Shown here one piece after another: positions 1 through 7,581 of a DNA stretch of 47,732 nt; positions within the stretch are counted from its first letter, which is position 1; the number at the start of each line of letters is the position of its first letter. The stretch lies in contig JAQWGI010000035.1 of assembly GCA_029238315.1 (NCBI GenBank), positions 1 through 47,732 on the forward strand. The letters run 5' to 3'. The position numbers and the translations under genes are program-made. Source of the stretch: Polaribacter sp. (lineage in GTDB: Bacteria; Bacteroidota; Bacteroidia; Flavobacteriales; Flavobacteriaceae). A model generated the notes under the pieces. It was not told the origin of the DNA, did no database searches, and saw nothing but the letters and a program-made list of their open reading frames with translations.

Positions 1-1
1 C

Positions 2-493
2 TGCAAAAATGAAAGTAAAAAAGATAATATAACTAACGTAAGCTACAATGTAGAAAAAGATATTGAAATGTATGTAAACCTTTGGGATAACTTTATGTAC
101 AAAAGAGATACAAGTGTCATTAATAATCAAAGTTTCACTGAAGATTGTATTGTTGTTACTGCTAAAGGAAATATTGTAGGTATAGAAGCAGTTAAGGCTT
201 ATTACACTAACTATTTAAATGGGTTTACAGAAATAGAGTGGGAGATTAAAGAAACTTTTGGCCAAGGAAATAAACTTATAAAACACTATAATTTTAAAGG
301 GAAACATACTGGAGATTTTTTTGGAATACCTGCATCAGGTAATTATTTAGATTTATCTGGTACAACCATAGTAACAATGAGGAATGGTAAAATTGCAAAA
401 GAACACGACTTTTATAATATGCAAACGATACTTGACCAGCTTATGAAATCTAAAGGAGACATAGTTATAGACGAACAGCAATCAATAAATTAA
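2..493 (+). CDS. NTF2/SnoaL-like lipoprotein, 5' end outside window
   Basis: The frame is open back to base 2 and its first complete codon is Cys, followed by KNESKKDN. That is what a mature lipoprotein looks like just after the lipobox, so the start codon and signal peptide lie left of the window and the first internal ATG (68) is not the true start. The rest (about 160 aa) has the size and pattern of a SnoaL/NTF2-like fold: an N-terminal helix (MYVNLWDNF), FTEDCIVVTAKGNIVGIEAV, and later strands ending in GKIAKEHDFYNM. Such domains include isomerases, hydrolases and pure binding modules, so no activity is assigned. Its stop overlaps the stop of the convergent downstream gene by a few bases. 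Confidence 0.7.
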   Translation, partial: CKNESKKDNITNVSYNVEKDIEMYVNLWDNFMYKRDTSVINNQSFTEDCIVVTAKGNIVGIEAVKAYYTNYLNGFTEIEWEIKETFGQGNKLIKHYNFKGKHTGDFFGIPASGNYLDLSGTTIVTMRNGKIAKEHDFYNMQTILDQLMKSKGDIVIDEQQSIN

Positions 494-1206
494 TATAGTT
501 GTAAAGTTTTATTTAATTCAACTTCTAATTCTTCAAGTGTGTATATATAGAGAGTTAGTAAAGATTTTTTAGTTTCAAAATATTTTTGTTGGATGATTAA
601 ATTTGATTTTAAAATTGGGTCTTTTTCTATTTCCTTTTTTAATAATTTTGAATAATCTTCAATACTAAATTGTGAATCATTTGAGGCAAACAAAAGGTTC
701 GGATGATTTTTCGTGATAATCTCTATTAAATGTTCTTTAAGTAATTTTTCGTACTGAACTGATGTATTTATATTTGAGTAGTTTATGGTATGAAGTCTTG
801 TCAATGATTCTTTTAACCTTTCAGATTTAATAAATTTAAAACTTCCAGTATTAATCATAGAAACATATCGATTCATTGGCGGTTCAAAATTTCTATAATA
901 AATTAAATTATATTCAATTCTACTTTTACTTGAAGTAATTTCTTTAATAGAATTAATTTCAAATTCTGAACTCAAAAATATACTATATAAATCTATATCA
1001 TCTTGCCAATATTTCATTCTATCAGCTGTATACTTTTGAATATCTTTAATTTCAGTTTTTATATTATTTAAAACTTTTAACCTTTCTCTATTTTCATTTT
1101 TTTCTATAGACAACTCATTTAGCCAAAAAGACACCGAAATACCCATTACTATAACTAAAAACTCAAAAGAATATTTAAGAATATATTTTTTTACTTTTTT
1201 GTTCAT
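490..1206 (-). CDS. DUF6090-like membrane-anchored protein
   Basis: 238 aa, ATG start. It has a basic N-terminus, one transmembrane segment (about residues 12-30, EFLVIVMGISVSFWLNE), then a long helical, charged region without catalytic motifs. This layout and the hydrophobic segment followed by a W-N sequence match the DUF6090 group, common in Flavobacteriaceae and of unknown function. The next gene to the right has the same layout, so these may be diverged paralogues. The C-terminal part is probably periplasmic helices. Family assignment comes from recognising the N-terminal pattern; no function can be given. Confidence 0.6.
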   Translation of the reverse strand: MNKKVKKYILKYSFEFLVIVMGISVSFWLNELSIEKNENRERLKVLNNIKTEIKDIQKYTADRMKYWQDDIDLYSIFLSSEFEINSIKEITSSKSRIEYNLIYYRNFEPPMNRYVSMINTGSFKFIKSERLKESLTRLHTINYSNINTSVQYEKLLKEHLIEIITKNHPNLLFASNDSQFSIEDYSKLLKKEIEKDPILKSNLIIQQKYFETKKSLLTLYIYTLEELEVELNKTLQLY

Positions 1207-1232
1207 CTATTTAACTTTATTTCAAATATATG

Positions 1233-1291
1233 AAATGTAAGTTTAACCTACTTACGTGGTTTAGAAATAGCTGAACTGAAGGAAGAAGATA
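1233..1291 (-). pseudogene. Relic of the 3' end of the 76-aa gene
   Basis: These 59 bases match 2277-2335 with about seven differences. The second copy holds the last codons and stop of the 76-aa gene (2292-2522). Read on the minus strand, the relic still encodes SSSFSSAISKPRK and a stop, against SSSFSSAISDPLK and a stop in the intact gene, but nothing upstream continues the frame. It is best read as the remains of a second copy, left by duplication or deletion. Confidence 0.65.
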
Positions 1292-1306
1292 TGCCTATGG
1301 TTTAGG

Positions 1307-2110
1307 TTATTTATTTAATTCAATCTCTAAACTCTTTATCAAGTTTCTTGTATCACTTTCTGATTTTTGAGCAAAATCTATCTGAAGATTAGCAAGAAAC
1401 ATCCTAAAATTAACCACATTTATTAGATTTAGGGATTTGTCTAAGTTATTCAATTCTTTCTGAACTTGCTCAATAAATCTATTTGATTTTTGCAGTTTGT
1501 AGTTTTCAATATCAAATACTGTCGATTCTTCTCTCAACTCTTTACTAAAAGATTTCGTTTGAAAAAAAGTAAGCTCGATTAACTTATTATTTACTAATTG
1601 GTCTACTAAGTACGTATTATTATCTGTTGTATTTTTACTAAACCAAGATATATCTTTGTAATAAATCAAAATTTCCTCTTTAAGTTTTCCGTTACTTATA
1701 AGGTCTATTTTACCAGTATTTTCGATGGTTTGATAGGTAGGTTTAGTTGGAAGAAAAGCACTTCTAATCATTAAATCATTTATAGAAGCCAATAACTCAT
1801 CGTCTACTAAAAAGCCATCATTACTGTCATAGTTTTTAAGAATTTCAGTTCCACTATTTATCCAAATATTTTGCAATGTTTTATGACTGTCTAAATTGTC
1901 TAATTCTAACAATAGGTCTTTCTTTAGATTATTAAGAATCACTTTTTCTACTTGATTGTTAAGTCTATTCGTATTCCAATTGTTTATAGAAAGTGCAATT
2001 AAAATTCCAATAACTACAAGCACGATTTCGCCAAAAGCATATTTAAAATATTTTCCAGTATTCTTTTTATCCATAAGGTCGTATCGTTTTTTTCTATAGA
2101 ATTTTATCAT
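1307..2110 (-). CDS. DUF6090 family protein
   Basis: 267 aa, ATG start. The N-terminus (MIKFYRKKRYDL, then GKYFKYAFGEIVLVVIGIL, then ALSINNWN) is the signature of DUF6090: a short basic cytosolic end, one transmembrane helix at about residues 24-44 and an NNWN motif after it. The remaining 220 residues are helical and charged, with no recognisable enzyme motif. Copies in Flavobacteriaceae often occur in clusters, as here with the 238-aa neighbour on the same strand. Function unknown. A 59-bp relic of the 76-aa gene's tail lies just beyond its 3' end (1233-1291). Confidence 0.75.
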   Translation of the reverse strand: MIKFYRKKRYDLMDKKNTGKYFKYAFGEIVLVVIGILIALSINNWNTNRLNNQVEKVILNNLKKDLLLELDNLDSHKTLQNIWINSGTEILKNYDSNDGFLVDDELLASINDLMIRSAFLPTKPTYQTIENTGKIDLISNGKLKEEILIYYKDISWFSKNTTDNNTYLVDQLVNNKLIELTFFQTKSFSKELREESTVFDIENYKLQKSNRFIEQVQKELNNLDKSLNLINVVNFRMFLANLQIDFAQKSESDTRNLIKSLEIELNK

Positions 2111-2291
2111 TGGTTATTAGCTGGTTATAATGACGTAGCTTCTTTGTAAAGTCTAAATTTAATTTATTTAAAACTATTAGCGATTAAATGTGTTAAATAT
2201 TTGATATAATACCGTTTCAGATTCAATAGGCTGTAATTAGCTGGTAAATTATTAGATAATCAAATCAATCATCTATAAATGTAAGTTTAAC

Positions 2292-2522
2292 CTACTTAAG
2301 AGGGTCAGAAATAGCTGAACTGAAGGAGGAGGATAGCTCTGACCTTACTTCAGATAATAGTTGTGAAACAGCGGTTTTATCAGATTCAAATTTAAGATAG
2401 ATTGATTCTTTACCTTCAATATCTTTAGTAGTCCAAACATCTTTCTTAAATCTATCGACTAATAAACTATTCAACTTTTCTATCTGTGAATCTGATAATT
2501 TAACTTCTTTTTTTCCAAACAT
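2292..2522 (-). CDS. Small hypothetical protein (76 aa)
   Basis: ATG start. The protein is hydrophilic, starts MFGKKEVKLSDSQIEKLNSL and ends in a Ser-rich tail (SELSSSFSSAISDPLK); no signal peptide or membrane segment is visible. The existence of a relic of its 3' end at 1233-1291 that keeps the same reading frame supports it being a real, duplicated gene. I do not recognise a family. It sits alone among island genes of similar strand, with about 250 bases on its upstream side that hold no clear gene. Confidence 0.5.
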   Translation of the reverse strand: MFGKKEVKLSDSQIEKLNSLLVDRFKKDVWTTKDIEGKESIYLKFESDKTAVSQLLSEVRSELSSSFSSAISDPLK

Positions 2523-2769
2523 ATTTTTATTTATTATTCTTTACCTAACCAATATCAGTTCATTATGCAACAACTTTGAATTCATTGAAGGCTGTTACTA
2601 CTCATTAGAAATATTCATTCTACATTAAATACTTACATAATAATTGTAATATTATAAATATATATAATTAATAGGGATTAACCATTTTACTAATTTATAA
2701 ACCTTTACTGCTACTGGGTTTAGAAGATGTGTTTTTACTTTATAAATCACTTACCCATTTTACTAATGT

Positions 2770-3489
2770 TTAAGCCACCCTCTTTTTGTTTGTATTATAC
2801 TCCTTTTGCTTTCTTTGTTTTACTGTCCCAGAGTTGTCTTTAATACTTTGATAAATTCCCTTTAGTTCTTGATAATTCTTTAAATAATTTTTAATCGTTG
2901 AAAGAGATAAGCTGGTAGCATCTTTTAATATAGTTTTAGTCATCTTCTTTTGATTCAAATCATAATCAATTAATATTGTTCTTATCAACTCAAAATTCAC
3001 CTCTGTAATCCCTCTATTGATGACACCGTTAAGATGAGTTCTATAAATCTCTTTTCGGTTTTCAAAATCTCCTTTCTCCCACACAAAGTATGGGTTCTTT
3101 AAATATCTTATTGTAGTATTAGGTAAGACATCTGTTACATCTTTTAATTCTATTGCCTTGTCTATTATAAATTCATAACCTGCATTAGAAATAATACCTC
3201 CTTTTGATATATTACGCATCCGCTTTGCAGCATCAGTTAACATATCTTTTACTGTATCTTCTGGAAACTGTTTATGAGCTGCAGCTATCTGGCTTAAGAG
3301 CCATTCAGTCTTATTCATTACTGAAGAACTCTCCCAAGTAGATTTGTTCGATATAAACCATTTAAAGATAGGTATATCTCTTCCTAAATCTAACATTATA
3401 AACTCATTTTTACTATCCCATAACAGCTTTCTGTACTTTCGTATTAAACTCGATTCTGTTTCTACTAATAAACTATTTTCTATTCTCAT
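2770..3489 (-). CDS. Hypothetical protein with C-terminal HTH-like segment
   Basis: 239 aa, ATG start, no signal peptide. Not recognised as a known family. The middle is helical and charged. Near residues 185-212 the run KKMTKTILKDATSLSLSTIK has the spacing of a helix-turn-helix (helix, turn, recognition helix before NYLKNYQ), and the C-terminus is very basic (KQRKQKEYNTNKKRVA). This fits a nucleic-acid-binding protein such as a regulator or a replication protein of a mobile element, but that is inference. It lies 168 bases from the divergent zinc-ribbon/HTH gene at 3658. Confidence 0.55.
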   Translation of the reverse strand: MRIENSLLVETESSLIRKYRKLLWDSKNEFIMLDLGRDIPIFKWFISNKSTWESSSVMNKTEWLLSQIAAAHKQFPEDTVKDMLTDAAKRMRNISKGGIISNAGYEFIIDKAIELKDVTDVLPNTTIRYLKNPYFVWEKGDFENRKEIYRTHLNGVINRGITEVNFELIRTILIDYDLNQKKMTKTILKDATSLSLSTIKNYLKNYQELKGIYQSIKDNSGTVKQRKQKEYNTNKKRVA

Positions 3490-3657
3490 TGATATAATAA
3501 ATTAAATAGTCAATCATTATGATTAACCTACATTTATATAATCAGTAAACAGAGTTTTGTGTTTTCAATAGTGATGTTCACACTTCCATTAAACCCAATA
3601 TATAGTAGGATTTAGGTTTAAAATATAAACACTATATTTATATACTTATTTACACTA

Positions 3658-4089
3658 ATGAATAGCACAAAAAAATTAAAAAAAATATTTAGTCGTATTG
3701 AAAAATGCTATCTTCCTTTATTGAATTACGAATTGGAAATTTGTGTTAAGTGTGGTAATAAAAAGTTTTATACTACTATTAAAAACTTTGAAAAATCCTG
3801 TACGAAATGTAAAACCAGATATAAGACTACCCATAATACATTGTTTCATAATGTTCGATTTGGTTTATTAAAAGCGTTTCACATTTACATTGATGTTGTT
3901 TATGAGAAACCTCAACCAAAGGCTTCTGAATTAGCACGAAGCTATAACTTAACATATAAGACTGCATATAACTTTAAGCAAAAGGTAACAATGGATAAAG
4001 GCTCTATAAATTTAGATGTGTATTTGAAAAAAAATAGGCTATCTGATGAAGAAAAATTATTTAGGTTCATTGAAAAAAATAATAGTTGA
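3658..4089 (+). CDS. IS1595/ISXO2-type transposase N-terminal module, standalone
   Basis: 143 aa, ATG start. A zinc ribbon is formed by C29-x2-C32 and C48-x2-C51. A segment follows that resembles the start of IS1595 transposases (THNTLFHNVRFGLLKAFHIY), then an HTH (ASELARSYNLTYKTAYNFKQ). IS1595-family transposases have this order and then continue with a DDE/DDEN catalytic domain of about 200 residues. Here the protein stops after about 30 more residues, and no DDE fragment is visible in the next 300 bases. It may be a truncated transposase or a stable DNA-binding protein derived from one. No terminal inverted repeats were found around it. Confidence 0.65.
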   Translation: MNSTKKLKKIFSRIEKCYLPLLNYELEICVKCGNKKFYTTIKNFEKSCTKCKTRYKTTHNTLFHNVRFGLLKAFHIYIDVVYEKPQPKASELARSYNLTYKTAYNFKQKVTMDKGSINLDVYLKKNRLSDEEKLFRFIEKNNS

Positions 4090-4381
4090 TTTCTATTGAT
4101 TAATCTAACTATTAAAAAATAGTATAAAATACAGTTTAATTTAAGTAGGTTACATAGCTAACGAATGTTGGTTACAACTTCATTTAAAAACACTTCAATT
4201 TTTCAATGTGTGCCAAATGTGTGCCAAATACATTTAATATTTACTATATTTGGTAACATCTTTGAAAAGTGGTGTAAAAGGATAAATGATTCAAATTGAA
4301 TTGTTGAATAGCGGTTTAGAGCCTATATTTAAAAGGAAGAGGGTTAAAATAAAAAAGCCCTACATTTCTGTAAGGCTTCGG
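4090..4381. other. Island end next to tRNA, no gene seen
   Basis: No convincing ORF. The stretch contains an exact 11-bp tandem duplication (ATGTGTGCCAA at 4206-4216 and 4217-4227) and ends with the terminator of the tRNA gene. Because the 3' end of the tRNA faces this side, it is where a tRNA-targeting element would join the chromosome. An integrase gene was looked for and not found. Confidence 0.4.
4355..4378 (-). terminator. Rho-independent terminator of the tRNA gene
   Basis: On the minus strand AAGCCTTACA pairs with TGTAGGGCTT around a GAAA loop (10-bp stem with one G-T pair), followed by a run of T. It lies directly after the tRNA 3' end. Confidence 0.85.
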
Positions 4382-4455
4382 TGGACCCACCAGGGCTCGA
4401 ACCTGGGACCCTCTGATTATGAGTCAGATGCTCTAACCAACTGAGCTATGGGTCC
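4382..4455 (-). tRNA. tRNA with CAT anticodon (Met, or Ile2)
   Basis: A complete cloverleaf is readable on the minus strand: acceptor GGACCCA/TGGGTCC with discriminator A, D arm AGCTCAGTTGGTTAGAGC, anticodon stem TCTGA/TCAGA with loop CTCATAA (anticodon CAT), and T arm containing GGTTCGAGCC. CCA is not encoded. CAT is shared by elongator Met and by lysidine-modified Ile2 tRNAs; the sequence does not decide which. It borders the left-hand accessory island. Confidence 0.93.
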
Positions 4456-4517
4456 GACTTAAGTTTGGCAAAACTACTATCTTTTTTGAATTACACCAAA
4501 CTAAAAATATGTTTTCT

Positions 4518-5489
4518 TTACACGTTACGTGTCATCAATGCTTTTCCAAATTGTAATAATCCATTTTTAGCATCCTCAGAAATATTTATATCCTCCAAAA
4601 CAGCAAAAGCTTTTTCGCTATATATTTTTATTTGTTCCTTAATATGATTTGGAATTTCATATTTAGTGAAAAGTTCTTTAACGTGTTTTATTTTTTCATC
4701 ATTTTCTTCTAGTTTTGATTCATATAAATGATTTAAAAGACTTAAATCTTCTTTAGAAGCTAGTATCAATGACTTTAAATATAAGTAGGTTTTTTTATTT
4801 TCTATAATATCGCCACCAACTTGTTTTCCAAAAGTTGCTGGGTTTCCAAATGTATCTAAATAATCGTCTTGTAACTGAAATGCGATTCCAAGGTTTAAAC
4901 CAAATTTATACAGTTTATCTGCATCTTTTTCATCTGCTTTGTTAACAATGGCACCCATTTTTAGGGCGGCACCAATTAATACGGATGTTTTTAAAGAAAT
5001 CATTTTAATATATTCTTCAATAGAAACATCATTTCTTGTTTCAAAATCAACATCTAATTGTTGCCCGTCGCAAACCTCAATAGCAGTTTTACTAAATAAT
5101 TTGGCCAATTTTTGAAAGATTTCTGGCGGGTAATTCTCAAAATACTGATAGGCTAAAATCAACATCGCGTCACCAGATAAAATTCCAGAATTAACATTCC
5201 ATTTTTCATGAACCGTTTGCATTCCTCTTCTAAGTGGTGCAGCATCCATAATATCATCATGAACAAGTGTAAAATTATGAAACATTTCTATTGCATAAGC
5301 AGCCGGAAGTGCATTTTTATAATCTTTAGAAAATAAACTTGCAGCTATTAATGTTAGAACAGGACGAATTTTTTTGCTTTCTAAACTTAAAATATAGCGA
5401 ATAGGTTCGTAGAGGTTTTTGGGCTCTCTTGTAAAGTTTTGCGCCTCTTTATAAGTAAGAAATTCTTGTTGAAATATAGTTAAATCCAA
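4518..5489 (-). CDS. Polyprenyl synthetase (trans-prenyl diphosphate synthase)
   Basis: About 323 aa from the preferred TTG start (5489). It condenses isopentenyl diphosphate onto allylic diphosphates. The first Asp-rich motif is DDIMD (about residues 78-82) followed by RRGMQT; the second is LQDDYLD. The motif ESKKIRPVL stands for the usual GKR-RP. Small polar residues before the first motif do not let me fix chain length (GGPP or longer, e.g. for menaquinone). An upstream TTG at 5510 is also in frame, but a -7 box (TACCTTTG, 5508-5515) overlaps it, so a start downstream of that box fits better. Divergent from tetR, with the two promoters back to back. Confidence 0.88.
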   Translation of the reverse strand: MDLTIFQQEFLTYKEAQNFTREPKNLYEPIRYILSLESKKIRPVLTLIAASLFSKDYKNALPAAYAIEMFHNFTLVHDDIMDAAPLRRGMQTVHEKWNVNSGILSGDAMLILAYQYFENYPPEIFQKLAKLFSKTAIEVCDGQQLDVDFETRNDVSIEEYIKMISLKTSVLIGAALKMGAIVNKADEKDADKLYKFGLNLGIAFQLQDDYLDTFGNPATFGKQVGGDIIENKKTYLYLKSLILASKEDLSLLNHLYESKLEENDEKIKHVKELFTKYEIPNHIKEQIKIYSEKAFAVLEDINISEDAKNGLLQFGKALMTRNV

Positions 5490-5507
5490 AGTGTGATATT
5501 TAAAAAG

Positions 5508-5515
5508 CAAAGGTA
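5508..5515 (-). promoter_or_regulatory. -7 box of the polyprenyl synthetase gene
   Basis: TACCTTTG on the minus strand matches the Bacteroidota -7 consensus TAnnTTTG. No well-spaced -33 TTG was found, so this rests on one element. It argues for the TTG start at 5489 over the one at 5510. Confidence 0.45.
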
Positions 5516-5564
5516 CTAAAGATTTTAGATAGAACCCTTCAATGTTAAATAATTGTAAAAACTT

Positions 5565-5594
5565 AGGAAACTTTTATTGTTTTTTTAGTTTCCT
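5565..5594. promoter_or_regulatory. Candidate TetR operator (inverted repeat)
   Basis: AGGAAACT (5565-5572) and AGTTTCCT (5587-5594) form perfect 8-bp inverted arms 14 bases apart. The repeat spans the -33 element and spacer of the tetR promoter, ending five bases before the -7 box. This position suits autorepression of the efflux operon by the first gene product. Binding is inferred. Confidence 0.65.
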
Positions 5595-5606
5595 GACGTA
5601 TCTTTG
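5577..5606 (+). promoter_or_regulatory. Bacteroidota promoter of the tetR-efflux operon
   Basis: -33 TTG at 5577-5579, 19-bp spacer, -7 TATCTTTG at 5599-5606: a perfect match in sequence and spacing. The predicted transcript starts a few bases before the ATG at 5616, giving a very short leader. Confidence 0.75.
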
Positions 5607-5615
5607 CACTCGATT

Positions 5616-6233
5616 ATGAAGCAAAAAATACTACATAAAGCAACGGATATGTTCTTAAGCCTTGGTTTTAAGAGTGTTACAATGGATGATATTGCTGCGG
5701 AATTGGGTGTTTCTAAAAAGACAATTTACAATCATTTTAGCAATAAAACGGCTTTAGTAAATGAGGTTACCAACTCAGTTTTTGAAATTGTTTGTGAGGG
5801 AATAGATCTTATTTGCAGTAAAGAAGAGAATCCAATAGACGAATTGTACGAGATTAAACGTTTTTCAATGGATTATTTAAAAAATGAAAAAACATCTCCT
5901 CAGTATCAACTACAAAAATACTATCCAAAAATTTATGCCAACATCAAAAACAAACAATTTGATGTGATGCAAGATTGTATTGTAGAAAATTTAAAACGTG
6001 GCGTTTCTTTAGGTTTTTATAGGCAATCAATAGATATTGCTTTTACTTCTAGAATTTATTTTAGCGGAATAATGGGTTTAAAAGACGCAGAGCTTTTTCC
6101 GTTAAAAAATTTTTCAATGAACATGCTAATGAGTAATTATTTAGAGTACCATTTAAGGGGTATTTGTACAGATAAGGGAATACAAAGGTTAAATGAAATT
6201 ATAACAATCAATCATAAAAAAAATGCAAAATAA
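5616..6233 (+). CDS. TetR/AcrR family transcriptional regulator
   Basis: 205 aa. The ATG at 5616 is chosen over an in-frame TTG at 5604 that lies inside the -7 box. An N-terminal TetR HTH is clear at about residues 16-46 (SVTMDDIAAELGVSKKTIYN, then HFSNK). The rest is the variable helical ligand-binding/dimer domain. It is the first gene of the efflux operon and overlaps the next gene by 11 bases. The inverted repeat over its own promoter (5565-5594) suggests that it represses the operon until a substrate binds. The ligand is unknown. Confidence 0.9.
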   Translation: MKQKILHKATDMFLSLGFKSVTMDDIAAELGVSKKTIYNHFSNKTALVNEVTNSVFEIVCEGIDLICSKEENPIDELYEIKRFSMDYLKNEKTSPQYQLQKYYPKIYANIKNKQFDVMQDCIVENLKRGVSLGFYRQSIDIAFTSRIYFSGIMGLKDAELFPLKNFSMNMLMSNYLEYHLRGICTDKGIQRLNEIITINHKKNAK

Positions 6234-7566
6234 ATTAGTTCTACTTTTTAGTTTTTGTTTTATAGGCATGTGTTTCTCTCAAGAAGCTACAAACAACTTC
6301 TCTTTAAAAGAAGCTGTGAGCTTTGCCTTGAAAAACAATTATAATATAAAAACAGCTCAAAACGATGTGTTTTCGGCAAGAGAAAAGAAATGGGAAACCA
6401 CAACTATTGGTTTGCCAAAAATTAATGCTACGGTAGATTATCAAAACTGGTTAAAGCAACAAATTTCTTTATTGCCAGCAGAGATTACTGGTGGGCCATC
6501 AGGTACATTTGTTCCGGTTGCATTTGGTACAAAACAAAATGTAAATGCAACCATTACTTTAAACCAATTAATTTTTGATGGTTCTTATTTGGTAGGATTG
6601 CAATCTGCTAAAACCTATTTAAACATCTCTGAATTAGCAAAAGAAAAAACAGAACTTTCTATTAGAGAAGCTGTAATTAACGCCTATGGTAATGTTTTAA
6701 TTGCAGAAAAAAGTATTGAAATTTTAAAAAGTAACATAGAAACATTAGAAAAAACACTTTCTGATACTAAAAAGATTTTTAAAAATGGATTCACAGAAGA
6801 AGAAGATGTAGAGCAATTACAGATTACACTTACAACAGTAAAAAATCAGTTAAATAAAACAGTAAGGTTAAGAGATATTGGCTATAAAATGTTGAATATT
6901 TCTATGGGAAATTTAATTGACACACCAATTGTTTTAACAGATAACTTAACGTCTTTAATTCTAGAGAATATCGATTTAAGTTTAATGGCAAAAACTTTAA
7001 ATGTAGCCAATCATATTGATTATAAAATTGCAGAAAACACTAAAGAAGGTAATAGATTGTTAATTTTGTTAGAGAAATCAAAAGCCTTACCATCTTTAAA
7101 TGCATTTGTTAATTATGGATATGCAGGAAATTCAAATTCATTCGATTTTTTGAACAGTAATCAAAAATGGTACAATTCTTCTTTGTTAGGTGTTAGTTTA
7201 AATATTCCTATTTTTAGTAGTTTTGAAAGACGTTCTAAAACAAGACAAGCAAAATTTGAATACGAAAATTCTGATCTAAAATTAATTGAAGCAAAAGAAC
7301 AATTAAACTTGCAACTTGCATCAGCAAAAAGTGATTATAAGTTTAGTGTAGAGCAATATCAAGCAACCAAACAAAATTTAGAACTGGCAAAAAGAATTGA
7401 AAGAAAACAACAAATAAAATTCTTTGAAGGTGTTTCTTCTAGTTTTGACTTATCGCAAGCTCAAAATCAATTGTATACGCAGCAACAAAACTATATTCAG
7501 TCTATGTTAGAGGTAATTGCTAAAAAAGCAGCATTAGAAAACGCATTAAATATTCCTATCAAATAA
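6223..7566 (+). CDS. TolC-family outer membrane efflux protein
   Basis: 447 aa. ATG at 6223 overlaps the tetR stop region, so translation is probably coupled. A signal peptide is visible (KLVLLFSFCFIGMCFSQ). The mature part shows the two-repeat TolC layout: long heptad helices (SIEILKSNIETLEKTLSDTK and ERKQQIKFFEGVSSSFDLSQ) alternating with strand segments (NVNATITLNQLIFDGSYLVG, GVSLNIPIFSSFER). It would form the trimeric channel across the outer membrane for the adaptor and permease encoded next. Length is normal for the family. Confidence 0.9.
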   Translation: MQNKLVLLFSFCFIGMCFSQEATNNFSLKEAVSFALKNNYNIKTAQNDVFSAREKKWETTTIGLPKINATVDYQNWLKQQISLLPAEITGGPSGTFVPVAFGTKQNVNATITLNQLIFDGSYLVGLQSAKTYLNISELAKEKTELSIREAVINAYGNVLIAEKSIEILKSNIETLEKTLSDTKKIFKNGFTEEEDVEQLQITLTTVKNQLNKTVRLRDIGYKMLNISMGNLIDTPIVLTDNLTSLILENIDLSLMAKTLNVANHIDYKIAENTKEGNRLLILLEKSKALPSLNAFVNYGYAGNSNSFDFLNSNQKWYNSSLLGVSLNIPIFSSFERRSKTRQAKFEYENSDLKLIEAKEQLNLQLASAKSDYKFSVEQYQATKQNLELAKRIERKQQIKFFEGVSSSFDLSQAQNQLYTQQQNYIQSMLEVIAKKAALENALNIPIK

Positions 7567-7581
7567 GTACAATCAACCATT

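Noticed and set aside
2288..4152. Inverted 12-mer TAACCTACTTAA/TTAAGTAGGTTA flanking three island genes
   Set aside because: In A/T-rich DNA a 12-base inverted match within 4 kb is expected by chance about half the time; no further similarity around the arms.
4190..4300. Possible decayed integrase start in the TTTGGCACACATTTGGCACACA-type stretch
   Set aside because: Minus-strand frames through this stretch hit stops within about 20 codons, and no integrase motif follows, so it is not called a pseudogene.
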